Assembly (NCBI GenBank): GCA_031262835.1
Contig: JAISGY010000050.1
Span: 1 to 60,197, forward strand
Length of the DNA stretch: 60,197 bases
Direction of reading: 5' to 3'
Source: Ruminococcus sp.
Lineage (GTDB): Bacteria > Bacillota > Clostridia > Oscillospirales > Ruminococcaceae
Position numbers and translations under genes: made by a program. Under the pieces are notes generated by a model. That model was not told the DNA's origin. It saw nothing but the letters and a program-made list of their open reading frames with translations, and made no database searches. Positions 47,671-55,196 of the stretch are shown here, in pieces (position 1 is the first letter of the stretch; every line of letters starts with the position of its first letter).

Positions 47671-48683
47671 AGATAGGAATACTCGGTGCCGGTTTCGGTT
47701 TAGCCCTCGGCGTAATGTTTAACAAATACGGGCACGAAGTAACCGTTTGGAGCAACTCGAAAAGAGAGATTGCGGTACTCGAAGCCGACCACGAGAACCG
47801 CCTAAAACTCCCGGGGGTAATTATCCCGGCGGGGGTTACTTTAACTGCCGACCCGACAAGGCTAAAGGACTCCGATATAATAGTATCGAGCGTCCCGACC
47901 TTTGCTTGCAGAGACGCACTAAGGGCAATTTCCCCCTATATCCGCCCCGACGCGATAATTGTTAATACGAGCAAGGGCTTTGAGAGCAACGAAAATGGTC
48001 TGCCCCTTAGAATGTCTGAAGTAATGGAAGAAATCCTGCCCTTAAATCCTTGCGTGGTAATAACAGGACCTTCCCACGCGGAGGAGGTTGGGAGAGGCGT
48101 CCCGACGGCAGTTACCGCCGCGTCAAAAGACGAAGCGGCGATGCTTCTTGTCGAAAACGCGCTCTCGAACGAAGTTTTCAGGATTTATCATAACGAGGAT
48201 ATAATCGGGTGTGAGCTTGGAGGCGCGCTTAAGAATATTATCGCGCTCGCCTGCGGGATTTGCGACGGGCTTGCGAAGTGTTACCCCGTCGGGGACAACA
48301 CAAAAGCCGCGCTGATGACAAGGGGCTTGTCGGAGATTGCCCGCCTTGGCATTGCTCTGGGCGCGTCAAGGCAGACCTTCGCGGGGTTGTCCGGGCTCGG
48401 CGACTTAATTGTAACCTGCACCTCCATGCACAGCCGCAACCGCAGAGCAGGGATACTAATCGGCGAGGGGACGAAACCCGCCGACGCAGTCGCGAAAACG
48501 GGGACTGTCGAGGGCTTTTTCTGCACTAAGTCTGCAAGAGAGTTTAGCTTAAAACTCGGCGTACCGATGCCGATAACCGAACAGACCTACAATATCCTCT
48601 ATGGGGGACTTGAACCTGTAAAAGCTCTTGCTATCCTGATGGAACGCCCAACTAAAGAGGAGAATGACAGGGTTTGGGGGTAA
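47667..48683 (+). CDS. gpsA: NAD(P)-dependent glycerol-3-phosphate dehydrogenase
   Basis: GpsA makes glycerol-3-phosphate, the substrate of the neighbouring PlsY. It has the Rossmann start IGILGAGFGLALGVMF, ITGPSHAEEVGRGVPTAV, the catalytic Lys in ELGGALKNIIALACGI, and GLSGLGDLIVTCTS followed by SRNRRAG. The 338-residue length is normal. Overlap with plsY indicates coupled expression. spoIVA, a frequent neighbour, is absent. Confidence 0.96.
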   Translation: MKIGILGAGFGLALGVMFNKYGHEVTVWSNSKREIAVLEADHENRLKLPGVIIPAGVTLTADPTRLKDSDIIVSSVPTFACRDALRAISPYIRPDAIIVNTSKGFESNENGLPLRMSEVMEEILPLNPCVVITGPSHAEEVGRGVPTAVTAASKDEAAMLLVENALSNEVFRIYHNEDIIGCELGGALKNIIALACGICDGLAKCYPVGDNTKAALMTRGLSEIARLGIALGASRQTFAGLSGLGDLIVTCTSMHSRNRRAGILIGEGTKPADAVAKTGTVEGFFCTKSAREFSLKLGVPMPITEQTYNILYGGLEPVKALAILMERPTKEENDRVWG

Positions 48684-48687
48684 AAAA

Positions 48688-49440
48688 ATGTGGCAGCCCA
48701 AATATAAAAACACCGACAGGATAGTTAACGCCGCCGCAAAAACAGAAGCTCTCGCGGACGTCTTAACGATAACTTCTAAAATCACCCCGAAACTCCGGCG
48801 CGAAAATCGGATTCTCTCGATAGCGTCTTCCTGCGCTATTGAACAAAACGTCCTGACGCTCGAACAGGTTAAAGCCGTAATAGACGGGAAGCCGGTTTTA
48901 GCCCCCCCGAAGGATATAAGGGAGGTACAAAACGCCTTTGAAGCGTATGAAAAAATGCTTGCCTTTAACCCCTACGACATCGACGACCTTGAAGCCGCGC
49001 ATCGGATTATGATGAAAGACCTCGTCGGGTCCCCGGGGAATCTCCGCACAGGGAATATCGGGGTTGTCCGAGGCGATGAGGTTATCCATATCGCGCCTAA
49101 GCCCGACGACGTTTCGGGGAAACTTGCGGACCTGCTTTTATGGACAAAGAAAACGTCTGCGCACCCGCTTATAAAAAGCTCCGTATTCCACTACGAATTT
49201 GAATTTATCCACCCCTTCGCCGACGGCAACGGGCGTATGGGAAGAATGTGGCAGACCCTAATCTTAGCGAAGTGGAAGAAAATCTTCGCATGGCTCCCCG
49301 TCGAGAATATTGTCAAGGAACATCAAGCCGAATACTACAAAGCAATTGAAGACTCAAACAACGCCGGAAGCTCAACCCCGTTCATCGAATTCATGCTTGA
49401 AAGCATTTTTGAAACGCTGCAATATTACAATAAAACTTAA
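48688..49440 (+). CDS. Fic-domain protein
   Basis: Fic enzymes transfer AMP or related groups to target proteins. The ATG at 48688 lies 8 nt after GGGGG. The motif HPFADGNGRMGR (HxFx[D/E]GNGRxxR) is intact near residue 172. An N-terminal segment SSCAIEQN fits the autoinhibitory (S/T)xxxE motif, so activity may be self-restrained. The 250-residue length suits a stand-alone Fic. It closes the rlbA-to-gpsA run and ends directly at a parS-like site. Confidence 0.92.
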   Translation: MWQPKYKNTDRIVNAAAKTEALADVLTITSKITPKLRRENRILSIASSCAIEQNVLTLEQVKAVIDGKPVLAPPKDIREVQNAFEAYEKMLAFNPYDIDDLEAAHRIMMKDLVGSPGNLRTGNIGVVRGDEVIHIAPKPDDVSGKLADLLLWTKKTSAHPLIKSSVFHYEFEFIHPFADGNGRMGRMWQTLILAKWKKIFAWLPVENIVKEHQAEYYKAIEDSNNAGSSTPFIEFMLESIFETLQYYNKT

Positions 49441-49479
49441 TGTTCCACGTGGAACACGTGGAACTTTCCACGTGGAACA
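49441..49479. other. Double parS-like site
   Basis: A perfect TGTTCCACGTGGAACA (49441-49456) is followed by a second site CTTTCCACGTGGAACA (49464-49479; 14 of 16 match), and the sequence between them (ACACGTGGAAC) resembles a further half-site. It lies between fic and its terminator, about 27 kb from dnaA. Confidence 0.85.
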
Positions 49480-49492
49480 ACAAAGTTAACAC

Positions 49493-49522
49493 AAAAGAGC
49501 CGCAAGAAAGCGGCTCTTTTTA
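49493..49522 (+). terminator. Terminator after fic
   Basis: AAAAGAGCCGC and GCGGCTCTTTT form an 11-bp stem around AAGAAA, followed by TT. It can also end the convergent collagen-like gene. Confidence 0.85.
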
Positions 49523-49525
49523 ACA

Positions 49526-50335
49526 TTACCGTGTCACCGGGTCGGAGAGGATAAGGGATTGTGTGAAGCGGAAAGACGTTCCGCCATCGAGGTGATTTAA
49601 GTTGTTTTGCGGGGTGAAGTAGATGCCGGAGCTGTCGAAATAGAGGGGTTGAGTGTAGGTTGAGCCGTCGGGTTCGACTATCCACATCGTCGTAATTGTC
49701 GGCGCGCCTTGATAGCCCTTAAGCTCGGGGAATTGGTCGGAGGTTGCGAGGTAGTAACGCTGACCGTTGTTGAGGTTGGTGCCGTTTGTGATGGTGTCGT
49801 AACCCCAGTATACGTATGTGTCGCCGGTCTCGATTACGCTTGTGCCCGCGCCGCGAAGGGCGGTTTCGGGCGACAAAGCCGAGCGCACTGCGGAGGGAGT
49901 TACGTATGTAATAAGGTTTTGCACCGTCTGCTCAAGGCTTGCAATGCGGTTAATTAAGTCTCCGCAGTCGCAAACGCCGGTCGCGCCGGTCGCGCCGGTT
50001 GCGCCGCGAAGACCCTGTGCGCCTGTTGCGCCTGTTGCTCCGGGGTTGCCCGGCAACCCCTGTGCGCCTGTCGCGCCTGTGTTGCCGCGAAGCCCTTGCG
50101 GACCTTGCGCTCCGGTTGCTCCCTGAATTCCTTGTGAACCTTGCGCACCTGCCGGACCTGTTGCGCCCGTGTTTCCTGCCGGTCCTTGGGGACCTTGGAC
50201 ACCCGGCGTCCCCTGCGGACCTTGGACGCCTGCCGGTCCTGCCGGTCCTGTTGCGCCCGTGTTGCCTTGAACGCCCTGAACGCCCTGTAGACCTTGATCC
50301 CCTTGAAGTCCTTGGACGCCTTGTGCTTGTTCTGT
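49526..50335 (-). pseudogene. Collagen-like surface protein gene lacking a usable start
   Basis: The open frame has about 95 residues of unbroken Gly-X-Y repeats ([26 protein letters not shown] and so on), then [20 protein letters not shown], and a C-terminal beta-rich domain of about 150 residues ending [10 protein letters not shown]. Such proteins decorate spores or cell surfaces. The frame is open only from 50335, where an in-frame TAA precedes it, and no ATG, GTG or good TTG lies before the repeats. A TTG at 50056 inside the repeats is the first candidate. The 5' end with signal and promoter appears to be lost. Confidence 0.75.
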
Positions 50336-50337
50336 TT

Positions 50338-50385
50338 ACCCGAAATTTATCTGTTAAAATAAGAAAATACTTGACAATTTCGGGT
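50338..50385. promoter_or_regulatory. Inverted repeat spanning the -35 box, operator-like
   Basis: ACCCGAAATT (50338-50347) and AATTTCGGGT (50376-50385) are perfect inverted 10-mers, 28 bp apart, and the right arm overlaps the end of the -35 box. The position suits a repressor or activator site for the chaperone cluster. Confidence 0.5.
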
Positions 50386-50399
50386 TTCGGTGTTATAAT
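50371..50399 (+). promoter_or_regulatory. Promoter of the chaperone-kinase cluster
   Basis: A perfect TTGACA (50371-50376) and a perfect TATAAT (50394-50399) are 17 bp apart, 67 bp before the ATG at 50466. No other strong promoter is seen before the window end. Confidence 0.88.
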
Positions 50400-50465
50400 T
50401 ATCTTGAATTTAAGTTATACGGCGCGGGGGCGACAGTTAAAAAGAAACAATTCGCGGAGGGTTTT

Positions 50466-53423
50466 ATGCTCTGGAATAACAAGGACAGCGAGCTTGATAC
50501 GAGTATTTACACCGAAGATGTTCAGACGCTTCTTGAGACCGCAATAGCCGACTCTGCGGAAGCGTCTTACAGCAAGATGACGCTCTTAACGCTTCTGCTG
50601 CCTGTATTTACCCTCACCGACGGCACCGAAGATTTTAACGCGCTTTCTCCCTCCGGGCAAGGAAACTGGAAGCAGGTCCTGCGGATTGTTAACGCGCACC
50701 AAAACGGCGACTTCCCCCCCGACGTCTGCGCCGAACTCATTGACAGCGCGGCAGTCAGAACCTCCGGCGATATTAACCCCTTCGAGCGCGATTATTGGTC
50801 CGACGAAGCGGCGGAGGTCGTCGAAAGCTTAGCCCCGACGTCTTCGCTTCGCGACGCATATAAAGCTATTTTTTCCGCCGTGAAAAAATCTTCGGCAAAA
50901 GAAGTAAAGCTCTTTGCGGAGATTTTTAAAACCGACGGTATTATAACTGCGCTCGGTGCTTCCGCGAGCGAAATTAAAGTATTTGATGAAGCGGGCAACC
51001 TTTTTACCGATTCGTTTTTCTTTACCGCCCTCTCGACGCTTCATAAAGCCGTTTCTGCGGCGTATGTCGGCGGCGAAGGGTGCGGCTATTCGGTAAATCC
51101 CCTCCATCTTCTCTACGCCCTCTTTTTAGCGAACGACGGTTACGCCGCACAGGTTCTCCGCCGTACAATATCCTGCCCCGTCGCACCCGAAGACGTTAAG
51201 AATAAACTTTCCGGCTCGATGAGTTTCGGGAAAAGAGCGAATATAACAATCACAAGGGAAATGTGTTCCGATAAAACGGCGGAAATCCTTAAAACCGCGG
51301 CTGAGTCGGCGATTGAAACCGGCAGCACACAAATTAACGAACGCCATCTTTTCATTGCGATTTTGCGTTCGGGCGATTCCGGGATAACCTCAATTATCGC
51401 GAATGTTATTAAGACTTCCGCTGCCGAACTTGAAGAAACAGCCCTCTCCTACCCCTACAGCCCCTATTTTACAACACTTCCGAGCTCCACCCTCTGTGAA
51501 TCGGTTAATGTTTCAATAAACGTTTCCGATGAGACCGGCATTGTTAACCGCCCCGAAATTTCCGAGCAGATAATAAAACTTCTCCTTCGGAAAGATTGCC
51601 ACAATGTAATGGTTTACGGCGACAAGGGCGTTGGGAAATCGACTGCCGCGTCTCTAATTGCCTTAACGCTGACAGAATGTGAGTCGGTAGAACTAAGGCA
51701 GCTCCCCGTCGTGTCAATTGCCTGCGACAGTATTCCCGAAAACAAGCTTGAAGACGTTATCCCGCAGATTTTCACCTTCATGGAGGAATATCCGCGCCCG
51801 ATATATGTCCTCGACAACTTCGGGGTGTGGCTTAATGCGGCGGAAAAGGTCTGCATAAGGCGGCTTGAAAAGAATACATATAAGTGCGTGTTAATTGGGG
51901 ATAACCCCGACAAGAAGCACCTTGAAGAGCTCTTCGGAACGGTTCCGCTGACGCATTTTATCGAGCTTGAAGAGCCGAAAGAGGAAATTGTCGAAAAGAT
52001 GCTCGCGAAAAGGTTGCCGCAGATTGAGGAATCCTTCGGCGTGAAGTTTGAAGCGGGAATGGGGAAATACGCGCTTCGCCTCGCGGCGAACTACCTCCTC
52101 TCGAAGCGGTTCCCGATAAAGGTTATCGCTCTAATCGAGAGCGCGGCGGCGGAAGCGGGCGCGAAGATTGCGCTGTATGGCGGCGAAACGCCTGTCCTCG
52201 GGCGGCGCGAGATTGCGGAATGTATCGCCGAAACGACCGGGCAGCCTGTCGAAAACATCCTCGGAACGGGGCAGGACAAGGACTACTCCGACCTTCTTTC
52301 AAAGCACCTTATGGGGCAGGAATTGGCGGTAAGAAAAGTTGCTGCAAGGCTCGACCTAATTCAAAAAGGGCGTGTCGACAAGAAGCGACCCGCCGGAATT
52401 TTCTTCTTCGCGGGGCTTTCGGGAACGGGCAAGACGGAGCTTGCGAAACAGATTTCGATGCTCTATTCCGCTACACACTCGCTTATAACCTTCGACATGA
52501 GCTCCTTCACCGAGCCGCACAACGTCTCGAATCTTATTGGTACCTCAGCCGGATATGTTGGCTATGAAGCGGGCGGAAAGCTTATCAACGACCTTAACAA
52601 GGACCCTTATTCTCTTGTTCTTTTAGACGAGGTTGAAAAGGCGCACCCCCAAATCTGGGAGCCGTTCTTGCCGCTTTTTGACGAAGGCGTAATAACCGAC
52701 ATGAAGGGTGTTAAGGCGTACGCGAACCGAGCCTTCTTTGTAATGACCTCAAACATCGGGCAGTACGAAATTGCGCAGATGATAAGGGAACAGAAGTCGG
52801 CGGAAGAGATTGAATACGTCGTTAAGAACATGATTGGCGACTATAAATATAAAAACGGCGAAAAGTGTTTCCGCCCGGAATTTATCGGACGAATACTGCG
52901 AAGCGGCGGTATTGTTGTATTTAATGCTTTGTCTCTTGAAGCTATGGAGGGGATTACAAGGCAGATGGCAAGGAGATTAATCCTTGAGGAAGCGGAAATC
53001 AGAGACTGCAAGCTTGAGATAGACGACGAGGTTATTTCGGAAATTGCAAGAATCGCGTATGAAGAAAACGAAGTTGTCTTAAAGAAGGCAAAGGGGCAGT
53101 ATTTCGGCGGCAGACGGATTGACGTGCTCTTTGACGAAATGGTTCAAGAGCGGCTTTCGGCGGTGAGCTACAGGACCTTAGTTAACGCGAAGCTCTTGCG
53201 GATAGTAATGGACGGGAAGAAGACCGTACTCGTCCCGGTCAACAACGACGAGGAGATAGAAGCAATCGCAAGGCGGCAGCGTAACAGTATTCTCTCAAGG
53301 ATAGAAGAACGCCTCGCAAGAGTATCGGCAATCGACACCGACGAACTCGACAACCTGTCGGTAGAAAAACTCTCCCGCCTCGATTCCCTCCTTGCGCAAA
53401 CGCAAATAACAGCAGGAGTATAG
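50466..53423 (+). CDS. Two-AAA Hsp100/Clp-like ATPase
   Basis: The 985-residue product follows the ClpA/ClpB plan. It has an N-terminal part of about 370 residues with two Clp_N-like helical repeats (the second with INERHLFIAILRSGDSGITS), AAA1 with Walker A GDKGVGKST (near 385) and AAA2 with Walker A GLSGTGKTE (near 650) and Walker B LVLLDEVEKAH. In AAA1 the Walker B acid is altered (IYVLDNFGVW, Asn for Glu), so that ring may bind but not hydrolyse ATP. The usual ClpP-binding loop is not evident. The N-terminus is longer than in ClpB. Start after GGAGG. Confidence 0.88.
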   Translation: MLWNNKDSELDTSIYTEDVQTLLETAIADSAEASYSKMTLLTLLLPVFTLTDGTEDFNALSPSGQGNWKQVLRIVNAHQNGDFPPDVCAELIDSAAVRTSGDINPFERDYWSDEAAEVVESLAPTSSLRDAYKAIFSAVKKSSAKEVKLFAEIFKTDGIITALGASASEIKVFDEAGNLFTDSFFFTALSTLHKAVSAAYVGGEGCGYSVNPLHLLYALFLANDGYAAQVLRRTISCPVAPEDVKNKLSGSMSFGKRANITITREMCSDKTAEILKTAAESAIETGSTQINERHLFIAILRSGDSGITSIIANVIKTSAAELEETALSYPYSPYFTTLPSSTLCESVNVSINVSDETGIVNRPEISEQIIKLLLRKDCHNVMVYGDKGVGKSTAASLIALTLTECESVELRQLPVVSIACDSIPENKLEDVIPQIFTFMEEYPRPIYVLDNFGVWLNAAEKVCIRRLEKNTYKCVLIGDNPDKKHLEELFGTVPLTHFIELEEPKEEIVEKMLAKRLPQIEESFGVKFEAGMGKYALRLAANYLLSKRFPIKVIALIESAAAEAGAKIALYGGETPVLGRREIAECIAETTGQPVENILGTGQDKDYSDLLSKHLMGQELAVRKVAARLDLIQKGRVDKKRPAGIFFFAGLSGTGKTELAKQISMLYSATHSLITFDMSSFTEPHNVSNLIGTSAGYVGYEAGGKLINDLNKDPYSLVLLDEVEKAHPQIWEPFLPLFDEGVITDMKGVKAYANRAFFVMTSNIGQYEIAQMIREQKSAEEIEYVVKNMIGDYKYKNGEKCFRPEFIGRILRSGGIVVFNALSLEAMEGITRQMARRLILEEAEIRDCKLEIDDEVISEIARIAYEENEVVLKKAKGQYFGGRRIDVLFDEMVQERLSAVSYRTLVNAKLLRIVMDGKKTVLVPVNNDEEIEAIARRQRNSILSRIEERLARVSAIDTDELDNLSVEKLSRLDSLLAQTQITAGV

Positions 53424-53427
53424 TTTT

Positions 53428-53454
53428 GTTCCCCCCGCCGCAGGCGGGGGAAAC
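53428..53454 (+). repeat. GC hairpin element, copy 5, single-stem form
   Basis: GTTCCCCCCGCC-GCA-GGCGGGGGAAAC (one mismatch) lies 5 bp after the Clp-like stop and 16 bp before the kinase ATG. It separates the first two genes of the cluster and may shape read-through or mRNA ends. Confidence 0.88.
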
Positions 53455-53470
53455 GGAATAGGAACTTAAT

Positions 53471-54724
53471 ATGTTAGATATTGAACTCGGTCAGGTTTTA
53501 GACGGCAGGTACCGTCTCGACGGGAAACTCGGAAGCGGGAATTTCGGCACGGTTTTCCGCGCAAAAGAGCTTCTCGATAACACGCCGGTAAGGGACGTCG
53601 CGCTTAAGGTTTTCGCCCCCGAAGTGTCGTCGGAGGGCGGCGGGGAAGGGATGTTTTCGGACTGTTCGCTGCCCGAGAGGATTCTGTCTTCCGACCTTGA
53701 CGACGATGTTAAGCGTCATTTTATACGGATTTTCTCTTGGGGGCTTATTGATACTCCGATAGGGAGATGCGCCTATATCTCGATGGAGCTTGTAAGGCAC
53801 GCGGTAACCCTCGAAGACCTCATGGAGCGCGCAAAAAAAAGCGGCGTCTACCCCGAGCCGGAAGACGTTATCGATAAGATGAAGCAGTTTTTCACGGGGC
53901 TAAAGGCTGCTCACGACGCCGGGGTGCTTCACAGGGACATCAAGGGCGCGAATATTATGCTTTCCGGCAATGTACTGAAAATCGCAGATTTCGGAATGGG
54001 GGCATTTACCGACTACGACAAGGCGTTAAAAACAACCCTCTCGATATACGCGCCGGAGAACTTCACCGACGGAAGCCCCTATACAACCCGCACCGATATG
54101 TATCAGGCGGGGCTGATGTTTTATGAATACTATACCGGCTTAGCTCCCTTCAATAAGCACATAAAACACGAAGAGGGAGAATCGGAAGCCGATTATCACC
54201 GCCGTATGATGTATGAGCTCCGAAAACTGCGGCTCGAATTCAAGTACATAAGCGGGAAAGAAATTGCGGCGACGAATCCGGGTGTTAAGCCCTCCTCTCT
54301 CATTGACGCGGTTCTGTCAAGATGCCTTAACTATTCCGCGAACGAGCGTTTCGCCGACGCGGCGGAAATCTTAAAAGCCTTAGACAAGGACAGCATAGCG
54401 GTTATAAAAGGAGCAATAGCGGCGGGTGAATATGACTTCGCGGAAAAAACCGCCGAAGAGCTTTTGGAAAAGCCGGGTATTGAGCCAATTGAACAGGCTA
54501 ACATAACGGTGTTAAAAGCGGAAATCTACCGCTTGCGCGGCGACCTTAAGACTGCAAAGGACCTGTATCTTACCGCTATCCGCATTGCGGAGGAAAGAAA
54601 CGTTTATTTTTTGGACAAACCCCGCCTGCGAAGCCTTTATATGTCCGTCTCGGACGTATGCTTAGAACTTGGGCAGAAGGGGCTTGCAGGGATATATTCA
54701 AAGAAGGCTGTAAACTTAAAGTAG
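53471..54724 (+). CDS. Soluble Hanks-type Ser/Thr protein kinase with helical repeats
   Basis: The 417-residue protein has a complete kinase core: GKLGSGNFGTVF (18-29), VALKVF (Lys46), the catalytic loop HRDIKGAN (154-161), DFG (173-175) and an APE-like APENF. Residues about 300-417 form helical, TPR-like repeats (AIAAGEYDFAEKTAEELLE, GDLKTAKDLYLTAIRIAEE). No membrane segment or PASTA domain is present, so it is not the PrkC cell-wall kinase. Its position between Hsp100-like and GrpE/Hsp70-like genes suggests it acts on that machinery. Confidence 0.9.
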   Translation: MLDIELGQVLDGRYRLDGKLGSGNFGTVFRAKELLDNTPVRDVALKVFAPEVSSEGGGEGMFSDCSLPERILSSDLDDDVKRHFIRIFSWGLIDTPIGRCAYISMELVRHAVTLEDLMERAKKSGVYPEPEDVIDKMKQFFTGLKAAHDAGVLHRDIKGANIMLSGNVLKIADFGMGAFTDYDKALKTTLSIYAPENFTDGSPYTTRTDMYQAGLMFYEYYTGLAPFNKHIKHEEGESEADYHRRMMYELRKLRLEFKYISGKEIAATNPGVKPSSLIDAVLSRCLNYSANERFADAAEILKALDKDSIAVIKGAIAAGEYDFAEKTAEELLEKPGIEPIEQANITVLKAEIYRLRGDLKTAKDLYLTAIRIAEERNVYFLDKPRLRSLYMSVSDVCLELGQKGLAGIYSKKAVNLK

Positions 54725-54737
54725 AGGTGAAAATAAA

Positions 54738-55196
54738 ATGGAACCGCGAACTATCCCGTTTGAACTAAAACAGACGCTGCCTGTTCCCGCTTTAATCGGC
54801 GTGATGAAGAGGGGCAATGAAGTTTTAGAGAAGGAAAAGGCTGACGCAAAAAGCGCGGCTAAAAAACTTGAAAAAGCATTAACCGATATCGCGCTTGCTT
54901 CTTACAGGCTTATGCAGTACGAAGCGGAATTTTCGGAATCGGCGAAGACCGCGCTTAAGATGCTGACGGGGGCACTCAGTATTAACGGCATAACGCTTAA
55001 GGACTACCTCGGAGAGACGGTTGACGACGAGCTTGCCTCTAACGTGCGGATTGTGGGCTGGAAAGACGGAGACCAGCCTTTTGAGACGGTTTATGAGTGC
55101 TATACCCCCGAAGTGAAGCTTGGGGACAACCTGCTTCATTCCGCCGAAGTTTTTTGCAAGCGTAGGGTAAACGAAATAGAAGGAGAAAACGCATGA
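54738..55196 (+). CDS. GrpE-like nucleotide exchange factor candidate
   Basis: The 152-residue product starts MEPRTIPFELKQTLPVPALI. A helical, Lys/Ala-rich stretch follows (NEVLEKEKADAKSAAKKLEK). The C-terminal part ends GDNLLHSAEVFCKRR, which recalls the GrpE beta-domain end (GxxLRPAxVxV). Similarity is weak and rests mostly on layout and on the 4-bp overlap with the Hsp70-like gene. It could instead be a client adaptor. Confidence 0.6.
   Translation: MEPRTIPFELKQTLPVPALIGVMKRGNEVLEKEKADAKSAAKKLEKALTDIALASYRLMQYEAEFSESAKTALKMLTGALSINGITLKDYLGETVDDELASNVRIVGWKDGDQPFETVYECYTPEVKLGDNLLHSAEVFCKRRVNEIEGENA

Noticed and set aside
49999-50547. 182-codon plus-strand frame across the collagen-like gene and the chaperone promoter
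   Set aside because: Arg/Leu/Pro repeats reflect the antisense of Gly-X-Y codons, and it runs through the promoter.
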